Positions 32,594-43,634 of a stretch of DNA of 64,000 bases are shown here, in pieces (the stretch's first letter is position 1; every line of letters starts with the position of its first letter). The notes beneath the pieces are model-generated. The model made no database searches and was not told the origin of the DNA. It saw only the letters and a list, made by a program, of their open reading frames with translations. The position numbers and the translations under genes are program-made. Source of the DNA: Dipteronia dyeriana (Eukaryota; Streptophyta; Magnoliopsida; Sapindales; Sapindaceae); the NCBI GenBank assembly GCA_032871835.1, contig CM065299.1:47318706-47382705 (forward strand), written 5' to 3'.

Positions 32594-35529
32594 ATGGAGC
32601 CATCTTCCCGATATCGACTTTTTAATATTGCTCTTGATGCATTAGAACGTGGGGATTTCAAGTTGGTTTCCTGTATTAGAAGATTACTAGGGGAAATCTC
32701 TGCTGATGAACCTCTATTTTTAGAAGTTGATGTTTCTGGGTTTCACCCTAACATCACTTTTAGTCCTATATCCAGTTCTTCATCTAGTTCTAATTCTGAA
32801 GTTTCTGATCACAGGGTACCTCTTCGAAGGATGGGGAAACATCAAAGCAGAAGTGAAGTCCGTAAGCACAACTTGGGCGATATTCGGATCAAGGAACAAA
32901 CTGTCAACGAGAACGATGTCAAAGAGACGTTCAGGGCGTCTCGTCTCACTTTCTCTGCTGACTGCCCTAGTGGGTTTGACACCGAGCCGATCGGGCAAGG
33001 TGAGATACAGAAGTATGGTGCCCGATTCGATCTGCCCAATCTGGTCACTCTGATCCTAGCAGGTGATAGAGCCGCGTGGAATCCTTCCCCGGGCATGGTG
33101 GCGATCTATGGATCCATGCTCTGCTGCGACGTTACTCTCCCTTTTCAGCCATTCATTACCTGGTTTCTGGCTAAAGCAGGGATTGCTCCGGTGCAACTGG
33201 CCCCGAACAGCTATAAAATTTTGATGTGCATGTGGCACATGTACAGCGGGATGAACTTATTGCCACCCTCCCCGAGTGAAATCAAGAATTTCTTTACGCG
33301 GAGGCAGTTTGGAAAGACAGGAACATATTTCCTCATGTCGTCCCAAAGGGGATAAAGGTGAATCGGGGAGCTGATATCTCTGATGACTCTAAAAAGAGGG
33401 GTTTCGTATGGGGATTCCCTACATCCAACAAGTTCTGGAAGAATAGTTGGTTTTTCACCGGAAGGAGTCTCGATCTTGTAGTCACCCTCAGATCTAGGGA
33501 TACTCGGGCGGTGTTGAAAGTCCCTCATTTCTTCTGTTCCCCCGAGATATGAAACAGGAAGAAAATTGATTACAGTGATACTGAGCAGACCAGACTTACT
33601 CGGGCAACAGTTCACATTTTGAAAAAGAGGAGCAAGACTTATCTCTTTACTGAGTCGAAGATGATAGAGTTCGGCTTCTTCAAACAGATTTCGGGCTATC
33701 GTAGACGTTGTAAGTGATATTTATGGCCCTCTTTCTAATTTTTTTTTTTTTTGCTTTTATATTCTGACACGGTTCCTATTTTCTTCTAAGTGTACGATAC
33801 GGACATCGTCTGCGATCTTCAGGCTCGCCAGGTGAAGTATATTCTTCAGGCGAGTCGAAAAGAAGTTTCTTGTCAGAGCAATGACGGCATTGCCCCACTT
33901 GAGTTCAATGAGGAACCTGATACGGTCGAAGAGAAAGTTCCCAAATATGTCCCCAAGGACGTTGTTCAACCGACCGTAGGGGAGACTAGTGGTTTGAGCG
34001 GCCAGACAGATACTCAATTGCCTGATGATGGGGAGAGGTAGAGTGACGGTCTTGGTGAAGGACCTGTTGTGCGGTCAGACGCCGGTGATAGAGGTAACTC
34101 CTCCTCGGGACAAGTACCTTTAGGTCCTGAGTTTTTTAAGTCTTTCCAGGATGAGGCTCAGGAAGATCTCGTAGCTGATCTCAGCTTCCACAATTCTCTG
34201 GCTGAGAAGCCAAAGGCAGACAGCTCTCTAACTCGCTCTCTCAAGGTCCCTCGGGTGGTCTCTTTCATCGACTCCAGCAATAAAGATATTATGGCTGACA
34301 TTCCCCCGGGCGTTGATGTTAGAGCATCGACAGATGTGGAGACTTCAGAGCTGAACTAGGGTTCTCTTGCATCGGCGGATGCAGAGATTTTGGAGTCGAA
34401 CAGAGGTTCCCCTCCCCCCGAGGTTGAAGATCAAGGGGTTGAACCCTCGGGGGTTCCTTCATATCCTTCTCCCTAGGATATGTTGCGGGAGATGTCATCC
34501 GGTCGGGCTTTCATTGGGGAAGACCACTGGAGTTGTTTTCGGGATGGCTCCCTGTCAGACCGTCTTCAAAACGTCTTCAACGGTGCATTTTATGTAAGTT
34601 ATCCTTAACTTTAATTGTTTTGCTCATTTTTGTTTGCTAGGTTTTTAATTAAACTTCTTTGTAGATGGTGGCCGAGTTCGCTGAGCTGGTTCAGACGCAG
34701 CAACATCAAACTGATAGAATAAGGAGTCTTGAGGCTCAATTGAAGGAAAGTGAGGACAACCGTGCTCGGGTCGAAACGGCTTATCAACAAGAGGTTGGTT
34801 CTGCCCAAGTTTTTGCCTACCACTGTCTGGCGAAACAGATGGAGGCCAAGGAGAGGGCTTTTTCGGTAGAAGAGAAGGCTACATTACTTCAAAATTTATT
34901 GTCTTTTGCCCAAGAATCAATGCTCAAGGCCGAGCAGGAAGCGGAGCAGTCTAAGTCGGTATATGAACAGAAGATCGAGGACTTGGAACGCCAAGCTCCG
35001 ATAGTCGAATCCCTATCTAAAGAGACTAGGCTGGAACTTGAAGTCCAGGGGGTTGATCGTTTTAAAAGATCTCCTACCTACGATACCCTCCTCCTTCGAG
35101 AGTTTCAGCGAAGGCTAGTTTCAGCTGGTGAGTTCTTCAAAGTTAAATAGGGCAACTGAGAAGACCCAAACCAACTGGGAGCTGTCAATCAAACATCACG
35201 TGGATCTGTCCTTGGAATCTCTTCGGACTCAGATGAAGGAGTGAAGAGCTTACTGCCGTAGCCTAGGCAAAGAGCCTCATCCTATGCATTTGGAGGTTCC
35301 ATCTGAGCACTCCCTCTCGACTTTTTATGCCAATCAAGAGTCGATCGTGGAAGGTGTGGTGCCCGATGTCGGGCCGATCCCATGAGAAGATTATAGCCAA
35401 TGGATGGATGATTCAGCGGACATGATTGTTTGGCCTTCTAATGAGAGTATGCTCCATGAATATGAGATGGTGCCTGACCCGAGTATTGGCAAGAGCTTCA
35501 AATCCTACAATCCTAATTTTTGTAGATAG
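32594..35529 (+). pseudogene. Gypsy-3 antisense gene (Transposase_28-like, three exons), nearly readable
   Basis: It runs opposite to gag-pol from ATG 32594 (MEPSSRYRLFNIALDALERG) to TAG 35527-35529. Exons are 32594-33709, 33791-34593 and 34665-35529; introns of 81 and 71 nt begin GTAAGT or GTAAGTT and end AG, at the same places as in Gypsy-2. Exon 1 has DLPNLVTLILAGDRAAWNPS, LPFQPFITWFLAKAGIAPVQ and LAPNSYKILMCMWHMYS, matching the PF04195-type family. Its second part has LTRATVHILKKRSKTYLF. Exon 2 is acidic and low in complexity. Exon 3 begins MVAEFAELVQTQQHQTDRI and continues with about 110 residues of Glu/Lys/Ala/Gln-rich coiled coil. Breaks: a stop/frameshift at about 33353, a stop at 33550, TAG at 34039-34041 and shifts after 35148. 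The upstream AT-rich leader and intron conservation imply it was once transcribed; its function is unknown. Confidence 0.82.
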
Positions 35530-35689
35530 GATTTTTTGTAGACTAACAATTCGTTGTAGAGAATTCTTTGTAATAATTCTTTTGTGAAAGAACTTTGTAA
35601 CCATTCTTTTGAAAGATCAATAAAATTCCGAGTAGCTTCTGAACTGAGCGGTTTTGATCTGATTTATTGCTTCAAGTAATTTTTTCAAC

Positions 35690-36150
35690 TTGAAATTATT
35701 GTTGCCGAGTATCTTATTAAACCAGCTATCTGTTCGGGTAACTTAACTGAGTATCTTATTAAACCGGTTTCGTCCCCCGAATAATTTTTAACGCCAAGTA
35801 TCTTATTAAACTGGCTGTTGCAATCTTCATGCTAGGTATCTTATTAAACAGGCTAACTCTGATGTTCGGGTAACTTCACCGAGTATCTTATTAAACCGGG
35901 TTTTACCCGAATAATCTTAATGCCAAGTATCTTATTAAACAGGCTCGAATAATGTTAATGACAAGTATCTTATTAAACTGACTCTTGCAATCTTTATGTC
36001 AAATATCTTATTAAACTGGCTAACTTTGATGTTTGGGTAACTTCACCGAGTATCTTATTAAACCGGTTGTCACCTAAATAATTCTAATGCCAAGTATCTT
36101 ATTAAATTGGCTCTTGCAATCTTTATGCCAAGTATCTTATTAAACTGGCT
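35690..36150 (-). repeat. Short tandem motif array downstream of Gypsy-3 integrase
   Basis: The phrase (C/A)(G/A)AGTATCTTATTAAAC(C/T)GG recurs about eleven times with 38-47 bp spacing (for example 35709, 35752, 35799, 35838, 35881, 35925, 36049, 36130). It is the counterpart of the 91-bp dimer repeat in Gypsy-2 (24085-24500), with the same core but a different copy arrangement. Confidence 0.85.
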
Positions 36151-36702
36151 AGTATTATTAACCGTGTCATCTTAAAACAGACATGTAGGTTTATACTTGT
36201 GTTTCTTACAAGGTTGCTACCCGAACATTACATCAAGGCTCACCATGATCATATGTTCGAGTCCTTACGCATTACCGAGGACGTCTCCCCAGTTTTTATG
36301 CGCAAGGGTTTGCCGAATCCTTAAGTTTTTTGAATTGCTTAACACAGCTACGCATTTCACTGGAATTTTTTCCGATAGTGTGCCGAGCTGGTGCATCGGG
36401 TTTGCCTTTTTACTAAGGTCAATTAACCTTGCTCGGCTGGCATGCTCCTTCGAGCTTCTCCGCCCATTCGGGAATCAATGGTCCCGAGTATTCTATTTGC
36501 ATGTTCTCATTATCATGATTGTCTTCCATATGTTCTTATTATCATATGTTCTTTTGGAAATCCCGAGTTTGATGTTTTATCTTTCGCAAATCCCGAGTTT
36601 GATTTTTATTCATAACTGTAAAATCAACAAAGTTTTAAATTCCACAGCTAATATCTAACCTAACTAGAATTGTCCTGACTAGAAAAAAGAACAAAAAATA
36701 AT

Positions 36703-37834
36703 TTAGGGATAGAAAATCTTTAGATATTGGGTATTGCATGGTCGGGGTAAAACCCCTCCATTGGGTCGTGCAATCCAATATGCTCCATGGCCAGCTATTC
36801 CTTCGACTTTGTACGGGCCTTCCCATTTGTCAGCCAGGGAACCTGCAGCTTTATTTTTTATGTTCAATGACACCTTCCTGAGTACCAGGTCTCCTAGCTG
36901 GAATTTCCTGACCCGAACATGAGAGTTGTAGTAGTGAGCTACCTGATATGCCATATTTCATATTCGGGACTTCTCCATTTTCTTTTCTAGCTCATCTAGA
37001 CTTTGCAATAGCATATCAACCTTCTGTTCTTCATCATATAACCTGACCCGGGGTGACTCATATGACGTTTCTATGGGGATAACAGCTTCTGTTCCAAACG
37101 CTAAAGTGAATGGAGTCTCTCCGGTTGGCGTTCTTGCTGTTGTCCGGTATGCCCACAATACCTCGGGAAGTTTTTCAACCCGGCTTCCTTTCTTGGCATC
37201 TAACTTTGCTTTGATTATGTGCTTGATGATTTTTTTCACTGCTTCGACCAACCCATTTGTTAGAGGGTGGGCAGGTGTGGTATAGTAATTGGCAATCTGG
37301 TACTCTCTGTACAACTGTCTGAATTTCAAGTTATCGAACTAGGTGTTGTTGTCCGTGATTATAGTGTTTGGGACTCCAAACCTATAAAGCATGTTCTTTT
37401 TCACAAAATTTGTGGTGTTTGCTTCTGTGATATGCATCAATGCTTCAGCTTCTGCCCAATTCGTGAAATAGTCAACGGCTATTATGGCGTACTTCGCTCC
37501 ACCCCTGTCCCAGCTGGCATTGGGCCTATTAAATCCAAACCCCACATGGCAAATGGCCATGGGGATGTGAGGTTTCTAAGCTGCTCAGGGGGTTGTTGGA
37601 TGTCATTAGCAATCCATTGGCAAGTATTGCATCTTTCCGAACATTGCTATGCATCTGAGAACAGAGTAGGCTAATAATAACCTTGCCTGAGTACCTTGTG
37701 TGCCAAACTTTTACCCCCAATGTGGTTTCCGCAAAATCCTCCATGGATTTCCTGTAATATCCGATATGCATCCTCCTCTGACACACATCTTTGAAGTGTT
37801 CGGGAATACCCCTTTCTGTATAGTTCTCCTCCAA
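36703..37834 (-). pseudogene. Gypsy-3 integrase
   Basis: On the minus strand the integrase core is split between frames. AIIAVDYFTNWAEAEALM and NTIITDNNT (37339-37560) carry the first two catalytic Asp; EYQIANYYTTPAHPLTNGLV with EAVKKIIKH (36958-37329) carries the Glu. The C-terminal part at 36703-36954 has FQLGDLVLRKVS, KWEGPYKVEGI and ends QYLKIFYP*. Breaks between 37329 and 37339 (stop where Gypsy-2 has Q) and near 36955 disable it. Confidence 0.9.
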
Positions 37835-38900
37835 CCAATGTGTACCTTGTTGATCTATACCTGATGCTTTTTGCTTGCAAGGGATCTTCCTGGAGCACGC
37901 ATTCTTCCATGAACCTTTTTAGCTGAGTCATCCAACCTTCTGGCGGTGTTTGGATTTCTAAAATTTCTAAGTTTCTCTGTTCATCTGTGCTCGGTTTGAT
38001 GATATCTGCAACCGGAATAGTCTTTGGCCTGATTGTGGTTGTTACTGACGCTAGTTTGGACAATGCGTCTGCCTTTTCATTCTCCTCCCTGGGGATCTGG
38101 GCAATCTTATATTCTTTGAATTTCTGGAGGAGCTGTTTTGCAGTGTCAAGGTAGGCTATCATGCCTTCATCCTTGGCTTGGTACTCGTCCAGGACTTGGT
38201 TGACAACTACATGTGAATCGCTGAATATCTCGACTTTATCTACCCCGAGAGCTATGCAGATTCTAAGTCCAGCTAATAGCGCCTCATACTCGGCTTGATT
38301 GTTGGCTGCTTTGAAGTCAAATCTCATGGCACATTCGACATCATCTCTTTCTGGAGTGCATACTACGATCCCTGCCCCGCTGCCATGAGTGTTTGAAGAA
38401 CCATCAACATATAATTTCCATGGGAAATTTTTTCCCAACATCCTTTTTGATTCCTGGTTTGGCTCTGTGAACTCTGCTATAAAATTTGCCACTGCTTGCC
38501 CTTTGAGGGATGTCCTGGGGACGTAGTGGATATCGAATTCACTTAGCTAGATAGCCCATTTGGTCAGTCTTCCTGAAATCTCTGGCTTCTATAGAATTTG
38601 CTTTAATGGGCAGTCAGTGAGTACCTGGATCGTATGAGCCTGAAAATATGGCCTTAGTTTCTTTGCTACTGAAACCAATGCTAGGGCCATTTCTCTGCCT
38701 GTGAATACATTGTCTCGGCTGGTAGAAGTGTCTTGTTGGTATAGTATACTGGCTTCTGTACTCCATATTCTGTTCTAACTAGGATTGAATTGGCTGCTAG
38801 TTCTGTAATTGATAAGTACATATGGAGTGTCTCTCCCATCTGAGGATTTGAAAGGATGAGAGCCTGCCCTAGGTATTCTTTAATTTTTAAGAATGCCTGC
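37671..38900 (-). pseudogene. Gypsy-3 RNase H and aRNH
   Basis: A long open frame (37671-38492 minus) covers the second RNase H: WKLYVDGSSNTHGSGAGIVV, FKAANNQAEYEALLAGLRIC, VEIFSDSHVVVNQVLDEYQ and ENEKADALSKLASV, then the integrase-side linker LYRKGYSRTLQRCVSEEDAY and HIGGKSLAHKVLRQGYY. It is intact where Gypsy-2 has stops. The first, degenerate RNase H (38500-38900 minus) has a stop near 38548 and an early end after YSQAEK. Confidence 0.88.
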
Positions 38901-39949
38901 TCGCACTCTTCATTCCATTCGAGTTCTTTCCCTTTTTTAATTATTTTGAAAAAGGGTGTGCATCTGTCCGTGGCCTTTGAGATGAATCTACCAAAGGAAG
39001 CTAAGTATCCTATTAGGCATTGTACTTCTTTGAGGGTCCTCGGTGAAGTCATTTTCTGTAGGGCCTGGATCTTCTCGGGGTTGACTTCAATTCCTCTTTG
39101 GTGAACTTGAAAGCCCAGGAATCTTCCCGAAGGAACTCCAAATAAACACTTATTCGGATTTAGCTTCATTTAGTATCTCTTCAAGACATCAAATGTCTCT
39201 CGTAGGTTTGAAGTATGCTTGTCCGCCGTGATGCTCTCGGTCAACATGTCATCAATGTATACTTCCATGTTTCTTCCTATTTGCCTTGCAAAGATTCTGT
39301 TGACCAACATTTGATATGTTGCCCTTGTATTTTTTAACCCAAAGGGCATTACTGTGTAACAGTACAAACCCTGATCAGTGGTGAATGTTGTTTTTTCTTC
39401 GTCGGCCTTGTTCATCCGGATTTGGTTATATCCCGAATAGGCGTCCATGAAACTGAGCAGCTCATAAACTGATGTAGCGTCCACCAACTGATCTATCCTC
39501 GGAAGTGGAAAACTGTCTTTTTGGCATGCCTTGTTTAAATCTGTGAAATCTACACACATCCTCCACTGTCCATTATTTTTTTGGACGAGGACTACATTAG
39601 CAACCCATTAAGGGTATTTGACTTCTCTAATCGATCCAACAGCGAGTGTCTGCTCTACTTCCTGTTTGATTGCCTGACTTCTCTCGAGATTGAATGATCT
39701 TCTTTTTTGTATCACCGGTTTTGCATTCGGGTCTACTGTGAGATGGTGAGATACTATTCGGGCATCTATCCCGACCATGTCTTCATGACTCCAAGCGAAC
39801 ATATCCCTATATTCTTTAAGTAGATCAATGAGGCTTTGTTTGATTTTTCCTTTCAGGTTGGCCCTGATCTTGATCTTTTTATCTGGTTCATCTTCTTTCA
39901 AGATGATTTCTTTGACCGTTTCACGTTTGGATTCATTCGGCTCTTCCAT
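38681..39949 (-). pseudogene. Gypsy-3 reverse transcriptase
   Basis: Minus-strand frames 39608-39949, 39170-39559 and 38681-39169 together give the linker (IKQSLIDLLKEYRDMFAWSH), the RT motifs CVDFTDLNKACQKDSFPLPR and LLSFMDAYSGYNQIRM and the catalytic YIDDM at 39245-39259, then MKLNPNKCLFG and LGFQVHQRGIEVNPEK. Stops at about 39605 and 39168-39170 separate the frames. Comparison with Gypsy-2 shows that the breaks differ between the copies. Confidence 0.9.
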
Positions 39950-40129
39950 TGGGTCGAATTTGAATGACAGTGGCTATTTGCTCTGACTTGGCTATGTTAT
40001 AGTGAAAACCTGTTCGTTCTTATCCTTAAATACTGATAGGTTACCTCTTCGGGCCATCTCTTGGGATCCTTTGACTACTCCTACCCCCTGTTCGGTCGGG
40101 AACTTGATCATTAAGGCATAAGTGGTTGT

Positions 40130-40500
40130 TACGGCCTTAGTTTTATTTAAGAATGGTCAACCCATCAATGCATTATACGGCCACTTGTCTAAGTCTACTA
40201 CCACGAAGTCGAGAAACATAGTTCTCTGACAAGGTGCCACTCCGATCTTCACAGGTAGCTTTACCGCCCTGAGTGACCTGACTTCAATTCCTCCGAATCC
40301 TTTGAGTGGAGTGTGGAAAGGCTGTAGGTCCTTTCGGTCCAACATGAGTTGATCGTAGACAGCTACATTGAGAATGTCTGCCGAACTTCTATTGTCTATT
40401 AAGATTCTCCAAACTTTCCGGTGACCAATCCGGGCACTTATGAGTAAGGCGTCATTTGGCCGAACGTCGACCCCATGTGAGTCTGCTTATCGAAGGTTAT
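40130..40500 (-). pseudogene. Gypsy-3 aspartic protease
   Basis: Minus strand: RILIDNRSSADI at about 40375-40410, where the catalytic D-N-G of Gypsy-2 has become D-N-R, an inactivating Gly-to-Arg change. The frame 40157-40345 continues with MLDRKDLQPFHTPLKGFGGI, VKIGVAPCQRTMFLDFVVVD and KWPYNALMG. A stop where Gypsy-2 has GRPFL ends it. Confidence 0.85.
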
Positions 40501-40739
40501 TGGGTCTCATTCTTCCTTTACCCTTTTCGGGTCTGGCTCCATCGAGTTCACATCAAAGCTATGTCTTGCTTCTACTGCTTCTCTAATTTCCTGTGTTCGC
40601 TCTCGGTTACTTCTCCCAGTGGATGATCCGTCAAAGATCGTATGTATTACTTGATTGGCCTCTAGACTGGCCCTTTGGCTTTGACTAGAGCTGTGATCGG
40701 CCCTGATCTATTTCTTTATCTCTGATTTCTCATCCTTTT

Positions 40740-42348
40740 TCAAGATTACATCCTGTAAATGTCCTTCTCGAATGAGGGTTTTATGTAATCTCTGAGCTGG
40801 TAACACTTGGATGTCTCATGACCGGTTTCTTTATGGAATCGGCAGTAATTGGCGGTATCTCGTCGGGCAAACTGAGACTGTCGTCGAGGCTCTTGTACCA
40901 TATTCTTCGTTTCCAGAATGGCCAGGATTTCCTCCTGTTTTTTCCGAAGAGGGGTGTAGTTGGTGTATCTGCCTTGGTATTTTTCCGCTGTCTATTCTGT
41001 ATTACGCCCGTTTCCCCTGTCTTTACTCTTTTCTTTGCTATTTCCTTTCTGTTTTCCCTTTTGGTTCTGCACCTTAGACTCAGCGTCCTTCTCGGGGTTT
41101 TCTCCATGCATGTAGCATCCTCCAATGACTAACTCTTCTTCTTCGGCTAGTGCATATCCTCTAGCCATGTCCATCATATCTGGATATCTGGTCAGTCGGG
41201 CTCTTCTTAAGTCGAAAGACAACCGTCCATTCTGTAGGTTGTTGATGAATGTAGAAATTATTGCTTTATCATTTGCACTGTCGATTTCTGATACTGCTTG
41301 GTCTAACCTTCCCAAGTATTTCTTCAGCGACTCATCTTTCCCATGTTTTATTTGAGAAAGGTGAGCCACTGATTGTTTCCTGTGAACATTGCTCAGAAAT
41401 TGCCTTGAGAAACTCATGCTTAGCTCACTGAAACTTTCGATGCTTGCTGGGGGCAGTCCCCCGAACCATCTTGAGCCCATGTCTCCTAGAGTTTGTGGAA
41501 AGTTTAGGCATAGTAAGGGATCGCTATGGGCATACTGGGCCATAGCACTTTTATAGCGTCTGACATGTTCTTTTGGGTCTGTATCCTTCTTCAACTGCTC
41601 CACGTGTGGCATCCTGAATCTTTCCGGGAATGAAGCCTTAAGATGTCCCTGGTGAACGGGCTGTCAGAATCCTCGTCAGATAAATCATTATACCATAACG
41701 TCTGACTAACGCATCCACTTGACGCCTATTGTTCTCGACTTCTCATGTTAGGCTCTGGATTATGACATCTCTGTCTTCCACAGGACTTCCCTGATGGTTG
41801 AACCGCTCAGTAATTGTCATTCCTCTTTCTGGCTCTTAACTTTGATACCATGTTTCACGTATGATTCCGTGATGACGCTTACGATGGTACCGATCGCTAT
41901 CTTCTGATGATGATTGATCCCTGTGCTGGTCATGTTTGCCGTGCCTAGCACAGACTGTCTGATCCTGGTTCTGCTTATATCGTGGTCGTTCCTCTTCAAG
42001 TGTTTCACGTCCAGCCTGATTGATTGGAACAGAGTTCCTTCCGGCTTTCAATACATTTAGTTTTGGCCCTACTACAACCGAATGAAGCCTCGCAGGTGGG
42101 AGGTTAGGAGTTTATGCTTCTACAGCCAGTAGATCAACTCCTTCATTTGCTGCGTCTGCTACCAGTTGTTGCAACGCTTCTCGGAAACGCTGTGTCAAGT
42201 CTCCACTGGTTGAAGGAACTTGCTGGATCCCTGCCAGGAATTTAGGTTGGTTCTCCGTGGTTGCAGCGAGAACTCGCGAGCTGCTGCCAACATGGAAGTT
42301 ATCTGGAGATTTTTGGACATCCCCAAAACTGTTTCTGCTTCTTGTCAT
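40740..42348 (-). pseudogene. Gypsy-3 gag
   Basis: The start is well preserved: MTRSRNSFGDVQKSPDNFHV (42348), then LTQRFREALQQLVADAANEG. The capsid frame 40992-41612 reads MPHVEQLKKDTDPKEHVRRY, LLCLNFPQTLGDMGSRWFGG, SFSRQFLSNVHRKQSVAHLS and LSFDLRRARLTRYPDMMDMA. The knuckle-like C-terminus (about 40800-40860; FHKETGH in a shifted frame) follows a basic Lys/Arg-rich linker. Shifts near 41640 and 41000 break the frame. Confidence 0.87.
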
Positions 42349-42374
42349 TATCCTTAATTAAATCAGAGGTTCAC

Positions 42375-42396
42375 GGGCCCCTCCTTCTAGCGCCAA
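42375..42396 (-). other. Gypsy-3 primer-binding site
   Basis: Minus strand TGGCGCTAGAAGGAGGGGCC, 2 bp inside the LTR, in its undecayed form. Confidence 0.8.
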
Positions 42397-42397
42397 T

Positions 42398-43283
42398 TGT
42401 TGACGTCGATTTCTGGATGTATCAGAAAAGCCAATAAAGATTGGATTTCAGCTGTGATTTCAAAGAGAAAGAGATAAGAGAAAGTAATCAAGACGCAAGT
42501 TTTTACATGGTAAAACTCCGATGACCGGAGAAATATCCACGGGTGATTGAATGATCAACCAAGCCAAAATCCACTATGAAATTATAATATTACAATTCTC
42601 GGATCTCTCTTTCTTCTCTCTGTATTTTTCTATGATCGTTGTATATATTATTTTGGCGAGATTATGGGTCTATTTATATGTTTATAGAACCCTAATATGC
42701 TTTGTACAAGTAATAGATCTTTGTATTTAATTATGATTACTTGCTTGAAGCGGACTGTCTTCTTTCCTGTTTCGGAGTCTTGTATTGAAATTGAATAGGA
42801 CTTTAGTAATGTAGTCTAATTAGGACTTGTTTCCTTATAAGAGCGTAGTCTTTTTAAAGAAATAAAGTTGTTGCTTGATTAGGAACCCTTCCTGCTCAGT
42901 ATTCTGTTCTCATTGGGATTCTTTTTTTATATGGATATCTTCGTGTATTTAATGACCTAATTCGTGTGAGCTAAGCGCTGGGCTTTTATTCAGTTTTCTT
43001 CATATTTGTCCCGAGTAAGGCCAATACCCGCTGGTCCCAAGTAACATTATTTGATCCCGAGTAGAAATGTCATTTAACCTGTCCCTAGTGTTATTAACTG
43101 ATCCCGAGTAGTATATGATGTCGATTGGCTCTGAGTAGGTTTTGTTCAACATCTGCTTACTCGGGTTTTCTCTTCTTCGGTGATGTCTTGTAGGATGTTT
43201 TCTGAATGCCTATTCGGATGTCTACTTGGCAATTTATCCTCTTTGTTGATGACGTGTACGTACGATAAAGTTCATATACGACA
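42398..43283 (-). repeat. Gypsy-3 5' LTR
   Basis: 886 bp, TGTTGACGTC to ATACGACA on the plus strand, followed by the TSD AATAT. The inverted TATA box TATTTATA is at 42671-42678. Several inverted ACTCGGG/CCCGAGT phrases lie in the U3 side (43010-43150), as in Gypsy-2. Confidence 0.93.
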
Positions 43284-43634
43284 AATATCGACACTCATTT
43301 ACCTAATTTAGGACTTTTATATACTTTCATAAAATTAAAGACTTCTAAAGATTATATAAAAATCACTAGGTATTCAATCATGAATTTTAAAACTTTTGAA
43401 AAGTCTACAAAAGTTATGAGATATTCAGTCATGACTTTTTAAAAATCTATAACAGTTTAGAGGTATTCAAAATGTCAATGACTTTTAATAACGGAGATAA
43501 AGAAGAATTCATAACCAAGATAATCATAATTAAATTTAAATAAATATATTTTTTAAAAATCTTTAGTATCATATTTTAAAATAAAAATAATGAGACTAGA
43601 ATCTAACATGAATATACTATTACAGGATGACTTA

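Larger units (their letters stand above)
31265..43283 (-). mobile_element. Complete Tat-type Ty3/Gypsy retrotransposon (Gypsy-3), inverted, 12,019 bp
   Basis: This is the same family as Gypsy-2 in the opposite orientation. LTRs at 31265-32095 (831 bp) and 42398-43283 (886 bp) are flanked by a perfect 5-bp TSD, AATAT (31260-31264 and 43284-43288). It keeps the same gene order, with the antisense gene at 32594-35529 on the plus strand. The LTRs differ by roughly 5% by eye plus a block of about 55 bp absent from the left LTR near 31890, so it looks older than Gypsy-2. Even so, several domain frames are cleaner (RNase H/aRNH 37671-38492, capsid 40992-41612). Confidence 0.93.
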
